The translations under genes were made by a program, and so were the position numbers. The notes below the pieces were generated by a model that saw nothing but the letters and a program-made list of their open reading frames with translations, was not told the DNA's origin and made no database searches. Positions 50,418-59,821 of a stretch of DNA of 64,000 nucleotides are shown here, piece after piece (the first letter of the stretch is position 1; each line of letters opens with the position of its first letter). Source of the DNA: Cereibacter_A azotoformans (lineage in GTDB: Bacteria > Pseudomonadota > Alphaproteobacteria > Rhodobacterales > Rhodobacteraceae); assembly GCF_003050905.1 (NCBI RefSeq), contig NZ_QAOT01000009.1; one strand, written 5' to 3'.

Positions 50418-52661
50418 TCAATCGACCTGCGTCGCCAGCCATTCCAGGACCGCCGGTCGCACCGTCTCGGCCCCCGAGGCGCGGGACATCTCGATCACCT
50501 TGCGCGCCTCGATCAGGTCCACCCGGCGCAGGAGCGCCTTGACCGGGCCGATCGAGGCCGGGCGCATCGAGAGCGTGCGGATGCCCATCGCGGCGAAGCA
50601 CAGCGCCTCGACGGGGCGCCCCGCATCCTCGCCGCAGAACGAGAGCGGGGTTCCCGCCTCGGCGCAGCGGTTCACGATATGCTCGATGAAACTCAGGAAA
50701 CTCACGTTCAGAACGTCATAGCGCCGGCGCACCCGCTCGTTCTCGCGGTCGGCGGCGAAGAAGAACTGCTTGAGATCGTTGCCGCCGATCGAGATGAAAT
50801 CCGTCGTCTCGAAGAAGGCGCGGGGCGCATAGGCAAGGCTCGGCGTCTCCAGCATCGTGCCGACCGAGATGTTGACCGGCACCGGATGGCCAAGGCTCCG
50901 CTCGCGGTGCAGCTCGCGCAGCAGGTGGCTGCGGGCCATCATGAACTCGTGATGCTCCGACACAAAGGGGAACATGATGCAGAGATCACGCCCGGCCGAG
51001 GCCCGGATCAGCGCCTGAAGCTGCATCCTCAGCACGCCGGGCTTGTCGAGGCCCACCCGGATCGCGCGCCAGCCCATGGCAGGGTTGGGCTCATCCTGCG
51101 GCTTGAGATAGGGCAGCACCTTGTCCGAGCCGATGTCGAGCGTGCGGAACACGACCCGGTGCCCGCGCGCGGCATCCATCACGCGGGCGTAAAGCCGGGC
51201 CAGCTCGTCGCGCTTGGGCATCTGGTTGCGGATCAGGAACTGCAGCTCGGTGCGGAAGAGACCCACGCCTTCCGCCCCCGAACTGTCGAGGCTGGGAAGG
51301 TCGGCCATCAGGCCCGCGTTCATCATCAGCCCCGTGACCGAGCCGCACTTCGACTGCGCCGGAAGATTGCGCAGCGAGGCGTAGCGCTCCTGCGCCTTGG
51401 CCTGCATCGCCATCTTGTCCCGGAAGGCCGCCGCGACCGAAACCTCGGGACGCAGATGGACGAGGCCGTTGTCGCCGTCCACCATGATGTGATCCCCGTT
51501 GAGGGCCTCGGTCGTGATCCGGTCGGCGTGGATCACCAGCGGGATCGCCAGCGCCCGCGCCACGATCGCGGCGTGCGAGCCGACGGACCCCTCCTCGAGC
51601 ACGACGCCCCGGAGTTTCCGTCCATATTCCAGCAGCTCGGCCGGGCCGATGTTGCGCGCGACGAGAACCGGATTCTCGGGCATCTCGGCGCCGGTGTCCT
51701 TGCCCTGCCCGGTCAGGATGCGCAGCAGCCGGTGCGACAGGTCATCCAGATCGTGCAGCCGGTCGCGCAGATAGGCGTCGGGCACCTGCTCCAGCCGGGC
51801 GCGGGCGGCGGATTGCTCCTTCTGCACCGCGGCCTCGGCCGAGAGGCCGGCCATGATGTCCTCTTCCATCCGCCGGAGCCAGCCGCGGGAATGGGCAAAG
51901 AGGCGGTAGGCCTCGAGCACCTGCCGCTGGTCCTTGTCGAGCACCGAGGCCGAGAGCAGATCGTCCACCGAGACGCGCAGCTGCGCCACCGCGGCCCGGA
52001 TACGCTCGGTCTCGAGGACGGGATCGTCGGCCACCGGGTTCGTCACCACCACGCGCGCCTCGTGCAGCCAGACATGGCCCTCGGCCGCGCCCTCCTGCCC
52101 GGTCGATCCGCGCACCAGCACGGGACGGATGTGCTTGGCCGACAGCGCCTCGCCCTCGCCGATGAACACCCCCAGTTCGGCCATCTCGGCCAGCACCATG
52201 GCCACCACCTCGAGGGCATAGACCTCGTCGTCGGTGTAGAGCCGCGCCTCGCGCGACTGCACCACCAGCACGCCCAGCTTCTCGCCGACGCGCTGGATCG
52301 GAACGCCAAGGAAGGCGGAATAGATCTCCTCGCCCGTCTCGGGCATGAAGCGGAAGCCGCGCTCGGAGGGCGCGTTGCCGGTGTTGATGGGCGCCGCCGT
52401 CCGCGCCACCCGCCCGACAAGCCCCTCGCCCAGCTTGAGGCGCGTCTTGTGAACCGCCTCGGGCTTCAGACCCTGCGAGGCGCAGAGTTCGAGCGTCTCG
52501 GGGTCGCGGAAGAGGTAGATCGAGCAGACCTCGGTCTGCATCGAGTCCGCAATCAGCGCCGTGATGCGGTCGAGCCGGTCCTGCCCCTTGGCGGACAGGG
52601 CAAGACTGTCACGCAACCGCCTGAGAAGCTTGCGGCTTTCGCTTTCGCTGCGTTCAGGCAT
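50418..52661 (-). CDS. ptsP: phosphoenolpyruvate-protein phosphotransferase PtsP (enzyme I Ntr)
   Basis: The 747-residue protein has an N-terminal GAF domain (about 25-165; SIYLFRDPETLELCASQGL, YSAFLGVPIQRVGEKLGVLVVQS). Enzyme I follows: the phosphohistidine in EEGSVGSHAAIVARALAIP (H363), and a PEP barrel with GVGLFRTELQFL, FRTLDIGSDK, MFPFVSEHHEF, VGTMLETPSLAY, SIGGNDLKQFFFAADR and SFCGEDAGRPVEAL. It is the first phosphate donor of the nitrogen-related PTS, passing phosphate to NPr and EIIA-Ntr, and the GAF domain likely senses a nitrogen signal. It lies 24 bases after lysC and probably shares its transcript. Confidence 0.95.
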   Translation of the reverse strand: MPERSESESRKLLRRLRDSLALSAKGQDRLDRITALIADSMQTEVCSIYLFRDPETLELCASQGLKPEAVHKTRLKLGEGLVGRVARTAAPINTGNAPSERGFRFMPETGEEIYSAFLGVPIQRVGEKLGVLVVQSREARLYTDDEVYALEVVAMVLAEMAELGVFIGEGEALSAKHIRPVLVRGSTGQEGAAEGHVWLHEARVVVTNPVADDPVLETERIRAAVAQLRVSVDDLLSASVLDKDQRQVLEAYRLFAHSRGWLRRMEEDIMAGLSAEAAVQKEQSAARARLEQVPDAYLRDRLHDLDDLSHRLLRILTGQGKDTGAEMPENPVLVARNIGPAELLEYGRKLRGVVLEEGSVGSHAAIVARALAIPLVIHADRITTEALNGDHIMVDGDNGLVHLRPEVSVAAAFRDKMAMQAKAQERYASLRNLPAQSKCGSVTGLMMNAGLMADLPSLDSSGAEGVGLFRTELQFLIRNQMPKRDELARLYARVMDAARGHRVVFRTLDIGSDKVLPYLKPQDEPNPAMGWRAIRVGLDKPGVLRMQLQALIRASAGRDLCIMFPFVSEHHEFMMARSHLLRELHRERSLGHPVPVNISVGTMLETPSLAYAPRAFFETTDFISIGGNDLKQFFFAADRENERVRRRYDVLNVSFLSFIEHIVNRCAEAGTPLSFCGEDAGRPVEALCFAAMGIRTLSMRPASIGPVKALLRRVDLIEARKVIEMSRASGAETVRPAVLEWLATQVD

Positions 52662-52685
52662 GACCCCCCGGCGCCAATGCCGGCC

Positions 52686-53945
52686 TCAGTTGGCCGTCTC
52701 CAATGCGAAGGCATCATGGAGTGCCTGCACCGCGAGTTCCATATATTTCCGGTCGATCAGCACCGAAATCTTGATCTCGGAGGTTGCGATGACCTTGATG
52801 TTCACCCCGTCGGCGGCGAGAGCCTGGAACATGGTCGAGGCCACGCCCGCATGGCTGCGCATCCCGATGCCCACGACCGAGACCTTGGCCACCTCGGTAT
52901 CGACCACCAGCTCGTCATAGACGATGCTGCCGGCGGCCTTGGCATCCTCGAGCGCCTTGCGCGCGCGGGCCACCTGGTTGATCGGGCAGGAGAAGGTCAT
53001 GTCCGTGACCGAGCCGGGATGGCTGCCGTAGTCCTTTTCCGAGATGTTCTGGACGATCATGTCCACGTTCACCCCGGCCTCGGCCAGCGGGCCGAAGATC
53101 GCCGCAGCGACGCCGGGGCGGTCCTCGACGGTGACGAGGGTCATTTTCGCTTCGTCGCGCGAATAGGCGACGCCAGAGACGACTTTCGATTCCATGATAT
53201 CCTCCTCGTCGCAGACCAGGGTTCCCGAGGTCTCGTCGGTGTCCTCGAACGAGGACAGCACCCGCAGCTTCACCTTGTAGCGCATCGCCAGTTCGACCGA
53301 GCGGGTCTGGAGCACCTTGGCCCCGAGCGAGGCCAGTTCCAGCATCTCTTCGTAGGCGATCTTTTCCAGCTTGCGCGCCTTCGACGCGATCCGCGGGTCG
53401 GTCGTATAGACCCCGTCCACATCGGTGTAGATGTCGCAGCGTTCCGCGGCAAAGGCCGCCGCGAAGGCCACGGCCGTCGTGTCCGAGCCGCCGCGGCCGA
53501 GCGTGGTGATCCGGCCCTCGGGGCTCACGCCCTGGAAGCCCGCCACCACGGCGACCTTGAATCCTTCGGCGAACTTCGCGTCGAGGTTCTCGCGCGGGAT
53601 CTCGAGGAAGCGGGCGGCCGAATGCTGCGAGGTGGTGCGGATCGGCACCTGCCAGCCCTGCCAGCTGCGCGCCGGAACGTCCATCTCCTGCAGGGTCAGC
53701 GCCATGAGGCCCGCGGTGACATTCTCGCCCGACGAGACCACCGCATCATATTCGCGCGCGTCGAACAGCGGCGAGGTCTGCTCGACCCAGCCGACCAGTT
53801 CGTTGGTCTTGCCCGACATGGCCGAGACGATCACGATCACGTCGTAACCGCGCTCGACCTCGCGCTTGACCTTCTCGGCCGCATTCCTGATGCGCGCGAG
53901 ATCGGCAACAGAGGTGCCGCCGAATTTCATGACTAGAAGCGGCAT
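52686..53945 (-). CDS. lysC: aspartate kinase
   Basis: The 419-residue enzyme phosphorylates aspartate at the head of lysine, threonine, methionine and diaminopimelate synthesis. The kinase domain shows VMKFGGTSVADLARI, SSGENVTAGLMAL, GFQGVSPEGRITTLGRGGSDTTAVAFAAAF and TDVDGVYTTDPRI. Two ACT domains from about 265 (VTVEDRPGVAAAIFGPLAEAGVNVDMIVQN, VGIGMRSHAGVASTMFQALAADGVNIKVIATSEIKISVLI) provide feedback control. Translation starts at MPLLVMKFGG, 53945. A strong RNA fold lies just before the start codon. It leads a lysC-ptsP unit. Confidence 0.96.
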   Translation of the reverse strand: MPLLVMKFGGTSVADLARIRNAAEKVKREVERGYDVIVIVSAMSGKTNELVGWVEQTSPLFDAREYDAVVSSGENVTAGLMALTLQEMDVPARSWQGWQVPIRTTSQHSAARFLEIPRENLDAKFAEGFKVAVVAGFQGVSPEGRITTLGRGGSDTTAVAFAAAFAAERCDIYTDVDGVYTTDPRIASKARKLEKIAYEEMLELASLGAKVLQTRSVELAMRYKVKLRVLSSFEDTDETSGTLVCDEEDIMESKVVSGVAYSRDEAKMTLVTVEDRPGVAAAIFGPLAEAGVNVDMIVQNISEKDYGSHPGSVTDMTFSCPINQVARARKALEDAKAAGSIVYDELVVDTEVAKVSVVGIGMRSHAGVASTMFQALAADGVNIKVIATSEIKISVLIDRKYMELAVQALHDAFALETAN

Positions 53946-53952
53946 GGTCTAA

Positions 53953-53996
53953 CCCCCGCAGCCGGACCCCGGAATCCGGCGCTTCTTATGCGGGGG
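53953..53996 (-). promoter_or_regulatory. nested hairpin in the lysC leader covering the ribosome binding site
   Basis: On the minus strand CCCCCGCA (53996-53989) pairs with TGCGGGGG (53960-53953). An inner stem GCCGGA (53980-53975) pairs with TCCGGC (53966-53961). The right outer arm ends seven bases before the ATG and contains the only G-rich Shine-Dalgarno candidate. The fold could limit lysC translation. No known riboswitch class was recognised. Confidence 0.5.
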
Positions 53997-54052
53997 CGGG
54001 CCGAAGGGCAAGGGCTTCCGGCGTCGCGTGACGCGGGCCGGGGCCCGGCCGA

Positions 54053-55315
54053 TCAGAGCGCGCGCCAGCCGATGTCACGGCGGCAGAAACCCTCCGGCCA
54101 GTCGATCGCATCGACCATCGCATAGGCCGCGTCCCGCGCCTCTGCGAGCGTGCCGCCGCGCGCGGTGGCGGCCAGAACCCGCCCTCCGACCGCGGTGATC
54201 CGGCCATCCCTCGCCGCCGTTCCGGCATGAAACACCACCTGACGGCTCGTCTCGGGCAGCGCCTCGAGGCCGCGGATCTCCGAGCCCTTTTCGTAGCGGC
54301 CCGGATAGCCCCGCGCTGCCAGCACCACGGTCAGCGCGTGATCCTCGGCCCAGTTCACCCGCATTTCGTCGAGCCGCCCCTCGGCGCAGGCCAGAAGCAG
54401 GTCGAGCGCCTGCGCCCCCAGCCGCAGCATCAGCACCTGACACTCCGGGTCGCCGAAGCGGACGTTGTACTCCACCAGCCGCGCGCGGCCCTGTTCGATC
54501 ATCAGCCCGGCATAGAGGACGCCGCTGTAGGGAGCGCCGCGGCGGGCCATCTCGGCGATGGTGGGCTTGATGATCTCGTCCAGCGCCTGCCGCTGGATCG
54601 CGGGCGTGAGAACCGGCGCCGGCGAATAGGCGCCCATGCCCCCGGTGTTCGGCCCCTCGTCGCCGTCGAAGGCGCGCTTGTGGTCCTGCGCGGTGCCGAT
54701 CGGCAGGACGGTGCGCCCGTCGGTGAGGACGAAGAAGCTGGCCTCCTCGCCCGCCATGAACTCCTCGATCACCACCTCGGCGCCCGCCGCGCCCAGACTG
54801 CCCGCGAACATGTCGTCGATGGCGGCGATGGCCTCGGCCTCGGTCATGGCCACCACCACGCCCTTGCCCGCGGCCAGCCCGTCGGCCTTGACGACGATCG
54901 GCGCGCCCGAGGCCTGCACATGGGCCCGCGCCGCCTCGGCCTCGGTGAAGCGCGCGTAGCCGGCCGTCGGGGCTCCGCAGGCGTCGCAGATCTCCTTGGT
55001 GAAGCCCTTCGACGCCTCGAGCCGTGCGGCCGCCTGCGAGGGGCCGAAGGTCAGGATGCCCGCGGCCCGCGTCGCATCGGCCACACCCGCGGCCAGCGGC
55101 GCCTCGGGCCCCACCACGACGAAATCGACCGAGTTCGCCTCGCAGAAGGCGACCACGGCCGCGCCATCGAGGATGTCGAGGTCAGAACATTCGGCGATCC
55201 GCGCGATCCCGGCGTTGCCCGGCGCCACGATCAGCCGGTCGCACTTGGGGTTCTGCTTGATCGCCCAGGCCAGCGCATGCTCGCGCCCGCCGCCGCCGAG
55301 AATGAGGATGTTCAT
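54053..55315 (-). CDS. purD: phosphoribosylamine-glycine ligase
   Basis: The 420-residue ATP-grasp enzyme performs the second step of purine synthesis, joining glycine to phosphoribosylamine. MNILILGGGGREHALAWAIKQN begins the N-domain. FTKEICDACGAPTAGYARF, VVKADGLAAGKGVVVAM, EEFMAGEEASFFVL, AQDHKRAFDGDEGPNTGGMGAYSPAP and EYNVRFGDPECQVLMLRL are family segments. AAGGAG before ATG 55315 rules out longer readings. It is divergent from xseA, as in other Rhodobacteraceae, with a clear promoter at 55341-55369. Confidence 0.97.
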   Translation of the reverse strand: MNILILGGGGREHALAWAIKQNPKCDRLIVAPGNAGIARIAECSDLDILDGAAVVAFCEANSVDFVVVGPEAPLAAGVADATRAAGILTFGPSQAAARLEASKGFTKEICDACGAPTAGYARFTEAEAARAHVQASGAPIVVKADGLAAGKGVVVAMTEAEAIAAIDDMFAGSLGAAGAEVVIEEFMAGEEASFFVLTDGRTVLPIGTAQDHKRAFDGDEGPNTGGMGAYSPAPVLTPAIQRQALDEIIKPTIAEMARRGAPYSGVLYAGLMIEQGRARLVEYNVRFGDPECQVLMLRLGAQALDLLLACAEGRLDEMRVNWAEDHALTVVLAARGYPGRYEKGSEIRGLEALPETSRQVVFHAGTAARDGRITAVGGRVLAATARGGTLAEARDAAYAMVDAIDWPEGFCRRDIGWRAL

Positions 55316-55340
55316 GCGCGCTCCTTGTCCAACCTGCCGC

Positions 55341-55369
55341 TTCCTACTGCCTGCGGCCGCGCCGGACAA
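55341..55369 (-). promoter_or_regulatory. purD promoter
   Basis: On the minus strand TTGTCC (55369-55364) and TAGGAA (55346-55341) are spaced by 17 bases, 25 bases before the start codon. The gap shared with divergent xseA is only 104 bases, so the two promoters must overlap or abut. Confidence 0.6.
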
Positions 55370-55419
55370 GGATCGCACGGCCGCTTGCCTGCCCTGCCCC
55401 GCTGGGGCAGAAAGACCCC

Positions 55420-56979
55420 ATGTCCGATCTCTTCGAAGACCCCGCCCCCGCCCGCAACACGCCGGAATACACCGTCTCGGAACTGTCGGGCGCCGTGAAG
55501 CGCGTGATCGAGGGCGAGTTCGGCCTTGTCCGCGTGCGCGGCGAGATCGGGCGCGTGTCGCGGCCCGCGTCGGGGCACCTCTATTTCGACCTCAAGGACG
55601 ATCGCGCCGTGATCGCGGCGATCTGCTGGAAAGGTCAGGCCGGGCGTCTCTCGGTGCGGCCCGAGGAAGGGATGGAGGTGGTGGCCACGGGGCGCATGAC
55701 CACCTTCCCCGGCCAGTCGAAATACCAGATCATCGTCGAGGACATGGCCCCCGCGGGTGCCGGCGCGCTGATGGCCATGCTCGAAAAGCGCCGCGCGGCG
55801 CTCGCGGCCGAAGGGCTGTTCGACGCGGCGCGCAAGCGCCCCCTGCCCTTCCTGCCGCGGGTGATCGGCGTCGTCACCTCGCCCTCGGGCGCGGTGATCC
55901 GCGACATCCTTCACCGGCTGCGCGACCGCTTCCCGAGCCATGTGCTGATCTGGCCGGTGGCGGTGCAGGGCGAGAAATGCGCCCCCGAAGTGGCGGCCGC
56001 GATCCGCGGCTTCAACGCCCTGCCCGACGGGGGCCCCATCCCCCGCCCCGACCTGCTGATCGTGGCGCGCGGCGGTGGCAGCCTCGAGGATCTCTGGGGC
56101 TTCAACGAGGAGATCGTCGTCCGCGCCGCCGCCGAGAGCCGGATCCCGCTGATCTCGGCCGTGGGCCACGAGACCGACACCACCCTGATCGACCACGCCG
56201 CCGACCGCCGCGCCCCCACGCCCACCGCCGCGGCCGAGATGGCGGTGCCCGTGCGGCTCGACCTGCTGGCCGGCCTCGATGGACAGGGCGCGCGGCTCTC
56301 GCGCTGCGCGGCCGAGACGATCCGGCGCCGTGACCAGCGGCTTCGGGATCTCTCCCGCGCGCTGCCGCGGCTGGACAGCCTTGTCGCCGGCCCCAGCCAG
56401 CGGTTCGACCTCTGGTCCGCACGGCTTTCTGGCGCGCTCGGGCAGAGCGTCGCGGCCCGCCGCGCCCGGCTCGAGCCGCTGGGCGCCCATCTGCGGCCCC
56501 GGCTGCTGGCCGATCTGGTGGCGCGGCAGAAGGACCGGCTCGCCGACCGCGGCCGCGGCCTCGAGACCTGCCTCGGCCGCCGCAGCGAGCGGGCGCGGGA
56601 CCGGTTCGAGGCCCTCTCGGGCCGGCTCGCGCCCGCCTTCGCGCGTCTGGTGGCCGAGAGCGAGCGCACGAACCGGCGCGATGCGGCGGCCCTCGGGGCA
56701 CTGGCCGCCCGTCTGGAGGCCGCCCCCGAGGCGCGGCTCCTGCGGCTGGCCGATCGGCTCGAGGCGCTCGACCGGCTGCGCCAGACGCTGGGCTACCGCG
56801 AGACCCTCCGGCGCGGCTATGCGGTGGTGCGCGCGGATGGCGAGGTGGTGACCACGAAAACCGCCGCCGAGCGGGCGGCCAGCCTCGAGATCGAGTTCCA
56901 GGACGGCCGTCTCACGCTCGGCGCGCGCAAGCCCCGCAAGGGCAAGGCCGAACCGCCCGCACAGGGCAGCCTGCTCTGA
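55420..56979 (+). CDS. xseA: exodeoxyribonuclease VII large subunit
   Basis: The 519-residue nuclease subunit degrades single-stranded DNA with XseB, which is not in the window. An N-terminal OB domain (YTVSELSGAVKRVIEGEFGLVRVRGEIGRVSRPASGHLYFDLKD) binds DNA. The catalytic domain shows VIGVVTSPSGAVIRDILHRL, LLIVARGGGSLEDLWGFNEE, SAVGHETDTTLIDHAADRRAPTPTAAAE and later a long arginine-rich coiled coil (about 280-450). The tail YRETLRRGYAVVRADGEVV and EIEFQDGRLTL close the protein. Slightly longer than E. coli because of the coiled coil. Confidence 0.95.
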   Translation: MSDLFEDPAPARNTPEYTVSELSGAVKRVIEGEFGLVRVRGEIGRVSRPASGHLYFDLKDDRAVIAAICWKGQAGRLSVRPEEGMEVVATGRMTTFPGQSKYQIIVEDMAPAGAGALMAMLEKRRAALAAEGLFDAARKRPLPFLPRVIGVVTSPSGAVIRDILHRLRDRFPSHVLIWPVAVQGEKCAPEVAAAIRGFNALPDGGPIPRPDLLIVARGGGSLEDLWGFNEEIVVRAAAESRIPLISAVGHETDTTLIDHAADRRAPTPTAAAEMAVPVRLDLLAGLDGQGARLSRCAAETIRRRDQRLRDLSRALPRLDSLVAGPSQRFDLWSARLSGALGQSVAARRARLEPLGAHLRPRLLADLVARQKDRLADRGRGLETCLGRRSERARDRFEALSGRLAPAFARLVAESERTNRRDAAALGALAARLEAAPEARLLRLADRLEALDRLRQTLGYRETLRRGYAVVRADGEVVTTKTAAERAASLEIEFQDGRLTLGARKPRKGKAEPPAQGSLL

Positions 56980-56991
56980 GGCCCGCGCGCC

Positions 56992-57390
56992 TCACACGCC
57001 CACGTCCGGGCCGGCACAGACCAGCGGGGCCGGCGTCTGGGCCACCTCCGACAATTCCGTTCCGGCCGGATCGCCCTCGAACTGCGCCCTGAGGCCCGCG
57101 GAATCCCGGTAAAAGGTCCAGCATTGGGGGGTGGAATCGTGCTCGTAGACGAAGCAGATCTGGCCCGCGTCCTCATACCACTCGCCCCGGGCGCATTCCT
57201 GTCCACGAAAGGCCCAGACGACGCGGCGGCCGGGCAGATACTGCTCGGCGCCGTAGATCTGCCCACCCACGGCGTAAGAGAGGGTCTTGCCGACCGAATA
57301 AGCCTCGAACTCCTCGGCGCTGATCGGCTCGCCCGCCTGCACGGCCCCGGCGAAGGCCAGCGCCATGGCGGTTGGGATGATCCTGTGCAT
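56992..57390 (-). CDS. secreted small protein of unknown function
   Basis: The 132-residue protein has a signal peptide (MHRIIPTAMALAFAGAVQA) and a mature part of about 113 residues with four cysteines (QECARG, GQICFVYEHD, TPQCWTFY, PLVCAG) that could form two disulfides. FEAYSVGKTLSYAVGGQIYGAEQYLPGRRVVWAF precedes them. GGAGGGA six bases before the ATG supports translation. It lies antiparallel between xseA and ftsY. Similar short exported proteins are common in Rhodobacteraceae; no function is known to me. Confidence 0.8.
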   Translation of the reverse strand: MHRIIPTAMALAFAGAVQAGEPISAEEFEAYSVGKTLSYAVGGQIYGAEQYLPGRRVVWAFRGQECARGEWYEDAGQICFVYEHDSTPQCWTFYRDSAGLRAQFEGDPAGTELSEVAQTPAPLVCAGPDVGV

Positions 57391-57566
57391 GAGTCCCTCC
57401 GGCAGTTCGGCGGGCGGGATCGCCCGCGCCAGACTGCCAGAGGCGCGCCCCCTTGGCCAGTCACGCCTGCGCCAACGCCCGGCGCCGCTGCGGCGGCCTT
57501 CCCCCTTCCCTCGCGCCGCCTGAGCGACTAGGTGTCAGAAGCCGCAGGAAGGGGAGGCGGAAGCCC

Positions 57567-58793
57567 ATGTCGTTCTTCAAGAAGATGCGCGAGAAGATGT
57601 TCCGCTCCTCGGACCGGCTGTCGGACGAGCTGGACGCGCTGGTCGAGGAAGGCGCCTCGACCGAACCCGCCGCGACCGGACCCGAGATGGACGAGGCGCC
57701 CCTGATCCTCGACCGGCCAGCCGCGCCCGCACCGCGCCCGGCCGAGCCTCCGGCCACCTTCGCCCCCGATCCCGTGCCCGTGCCCGAGCCTGCGCGCGCC
57801 CTCGCGCCGCCGCCGCCCGCGCCCCTGCCCGATCCCGATCGCCGCGCGCCCGAACCGCCCCCCGAAGCCGGCGGGCGCGATCGCGAACCGGCCCCCGAAC
57901 CCGAACCCGAACGCCGCCCCGGCTTCTTCGGCCGCATGTTCGGCCAGACGGAAGAGCCGCGCCGGATCCTCGACGACGCCATGCTCGAGAGCCTCGAGGA
58001 GGTGCTGATCCAGGCCGACATGGGCGTCGAGACCGCGCTCCGGGTCACGGCCAACATCGCCGAGGGCCGCTATGGCCGCCGCGTCTCGTCGCGCGAGATC
58101 AAGGAGGCGCTGGCCACCGAGATCGCCCGCATCCTCGAGCCCGTGGCCCGCCCGATGCCGCTCTATCCCTCGCGTCCACAGGTGGTGCTGGTGGTGGGCG
58201 TGAACGGCTCGGGCAAGACCACGACCATCGGCAAGCTCGCCTCCCAGTTCCGCGCCGCCGGAAAGTCCGTCGTGATCGCGGCCGGAGACACGTTCCGCGC
58301 CGCCGCCGTCGAGCAGCTTCAGGTATGGGGCCGCCGCGCCGGCGTGCCGGTCCTGACCGCGCCGGAGGGCTCCGACCCGGCCTCGCTGGCGTTCGATGCC
58401 ATGACGAAGGCCCAGGCCGAGGGGGCCGATCTTCTGATGATCGACACGGCCGGCCGGCTGCAGAACCGCACGGATCTCATGGAAGAGCTGTCCAAGATCG
58501 TGCGGGTGATCCGCAAGAAGGATCCCGACGCGCCGCACAACACGCTGCTCGTGCTGGACGCCACCACCGGACAGAACGCGCTGAGCCAGGTCGAGATCTT
58601 CCGCAAGCTCGCCGATGTCTCGGGCCTTGTGATGACCAAGCTCGACGGCACCGCCAAGGGCGGCGTGCTCGTGGCCCTGGCCGATCGCTTCGGCCTGCCG
58701 ATCCATGCGATCGGCGTGGGCGAGCAGATCGACGACCTCGCCCCCTTCGACCCCGAGGAGTTCGCCCGCGCCCTGATGGGCCTCGACGACTGA
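57567..58793 (+). CDS. ftsY: signal recognition particle receptor FtsY
   Basis: The 408-residue GTPase docks SRP-ribosome complexes at the membrane. Residues 1-20 (MSFFKKMREKMFRSSDRLSD) form a basic membrane-binding start. Residues 30-115 are an acidic, very proline-rich A domain. The NG domain follows from about 120, with VVGVNGSGKTTTIGKLA (G1), DTFRAAAVEQL, DTAGRLQNR (G3), TKLDGTAKGG (G4) and GVGEQIDDLAPFDP. GGGGAGGCGG precedes ATG 57567; an earlier in-frame ATG is not supported. A hairpin repeat follows the stop. Confidence 0.96.
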   Translation: MSFFKKMREKMFRSSDRLSDELDALVEEGASTEPAATGPEMDEAPLILDRPAAPAPRPAEPPATFAPDPVPVPEPARALAPPPPAPLPDPDRRAPEPPPEAGGRDREPAPEPEPERRPGFFGRMFGQTEEPRRILDDAMLESLEEVLIQADMGVETALRVTANIAEGRYGRRVSSREIKEALATEIARILEPVARPMPLYPSRPQVVLVVGVNGSGKTTTIGKLASQFRAAGKSVVIAAGDTFRAAAVEQLQVWGRRAGVPVLTAPEGSDPASLAFDAMTKAQAEGADLLMIDTAGRLQNRTDLMEELSKIVRVIRKKDPDAPHNTLLVLDATTGQNALSQVEIFRKLADVSGLVMTKLDGTAKGGVLVALADRFGLPIHAIGVGEQIDDLAPFDPEEFARALMGLDD

Positions 58794-58830
58794 GACCGAC
58801 CGCGCCCCTTCCCGGACGCGACCCCTGCCT

Positions 58831-58882
58831 TTCACTCTGGAAAAATATCCTCGGGGGGTCCGGGGGGCAGACAGCCCCCCGG
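58831..58882 (-). repeat. dispersed GC hairpin/GATATTTGGG repeat, copy 4
   Basis: On the minus strand a CCGGGGGGC-TGTCT-GCCCCCCGG hairpin is followed by ACCCCCCGAGGATATTTTTCC and AGAGTGAAAGG. It lies between ftsY and the DMT-family gene, pointing against their transcription. Confidence 0.8.
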
Positions 58883-58904
58883 CGGCCCGCCGCTCCACCC
58901 CGCC

Positions 58905-59810
58905 ATGACAGCCTGGATCCTCTCCCTCGAAGGCACCGAAGCCGGGGCGCGGCTCGCGCTCCTTCTCGCGCTGACCTCGGCCCTGGCCCATGCCTGCTTC
59001 GGCGCCTTGCAGAAGGGCCGGCACGATCCCTGGCTCGCCCGGGGCGCGATCGACGTCTTCATGGTGCTGCTGTCGGCTCCGGTCGCGCTGTTCCTCGTGC
59101 CCTGGCCCCGCGGCTTCGAATGGCTGGTGATGGCGGGAGTGATGGCGATCCACCTCGCCTACAAGATCGCGATGGCGCGGGCCTATTCGCGCGCGGCCTA
59201 CACGGTCGTCTATCCGGTCGTGCGCGGCGTGGGGCCGCTGGCGACGCTGGCCTTCGCGGCCCTGTTCCTGGGCGAGCAGTATGTCGGCATCCAGTGGCTG
59301 GGCGTGGCGCTGCTGTCGGGAGCGATCCTGATGCTCGCGCGGCTCAACTTCACCTCGAGCCCGCACATCGGGCGCATCGACCTGCAGGCGGGCCTTGCCT
59401 GGGCCTTCGCCGGCGGCCTGATGGTTGCGATCTACACGACCTACGACGCCTGGGCTATCCGGCTCATGCCCGATCCCTTCACCTTCCTCGCCTGGTTCTT
59501 CCTGATGACCTCGCTCGATTTCCCGCTGATGCTGGGGTACAGGCTTCTCAAGGCCCGGCAGATCCCCGAGGCGGCCGGCGCGCTGGCGCTGCGTGGATTC
59601 GTGGGGGCGCTGATCGCCTTCGTGAGCTTCGGGGGCGTGATGCTCGGGACGCGGCTGGGCAAGGTGGCCGAGGTGGCTTCGCTGCGCGAGACCTCGACCC
59701 TCTTCGCCGCGGCGATCGGCTGGCTGTTCCTCGGCGAGCGGTCGGGGCCTGCGAAGATACTGCTGATGGGCCTGATCGCCCTCGGCGCGATACTGGTTCA
59801 GGCGGGATGA
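58905..59810 (+). CDS. EamA/DMT-family transporter
   Basis: The 301-residue protein has about ten hydrophobic helices in two EamA-like halves. The second half ends with VASLRETSTLFAAAIGWLFLGERSGPAKILLMGLIALGAILVQ, the characteristic DMT closing segment; the first half shows RGVGPLATLAFAALFLGEQYVGIQWLGVALLSGAILML. Such proteins export metabolites or amino acids, and the substrate cannot be told. Its stop overlaps an ATG in the leader of yciB, and the two are likely co-transcribed. Confidence 0.86.
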   Translation: MTAWILSLEGTEAGARLALLLALTSALAHACFGALQKGRHDPWLARGAIDVFMVLLSAPVALFLVPWPRGFEWLVMAGVMAIHLAYKIAMARAYSRAAYTVVYPVVRGVGPLATLAFAALFLGEQYVGIQWLGVALLSGAILMLARLNFTSSPHIGRIDLQAGLAWAFAGGLMVAIYTTYDAWAIRLMPDPFTFLAWFFLMTSLDFPLMLGYRLLKARQIPEAAGALALRGFVGALIAFVSFGGVMLGTRLGKVAEVASLRETSTLFAAAIGWLFLGERSGPAKILLMGLIALGAILVQAG

Positions 59811-59821
59811 AAGGGAGAAAG

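Noticed and set aside
57461..58057. Minus-strand serine/glycine/arginine-rich frame opposite the ftsY start
   Set aside because: It mirrors the proline-rich A domain of FtsY in antisense and has no independent support.
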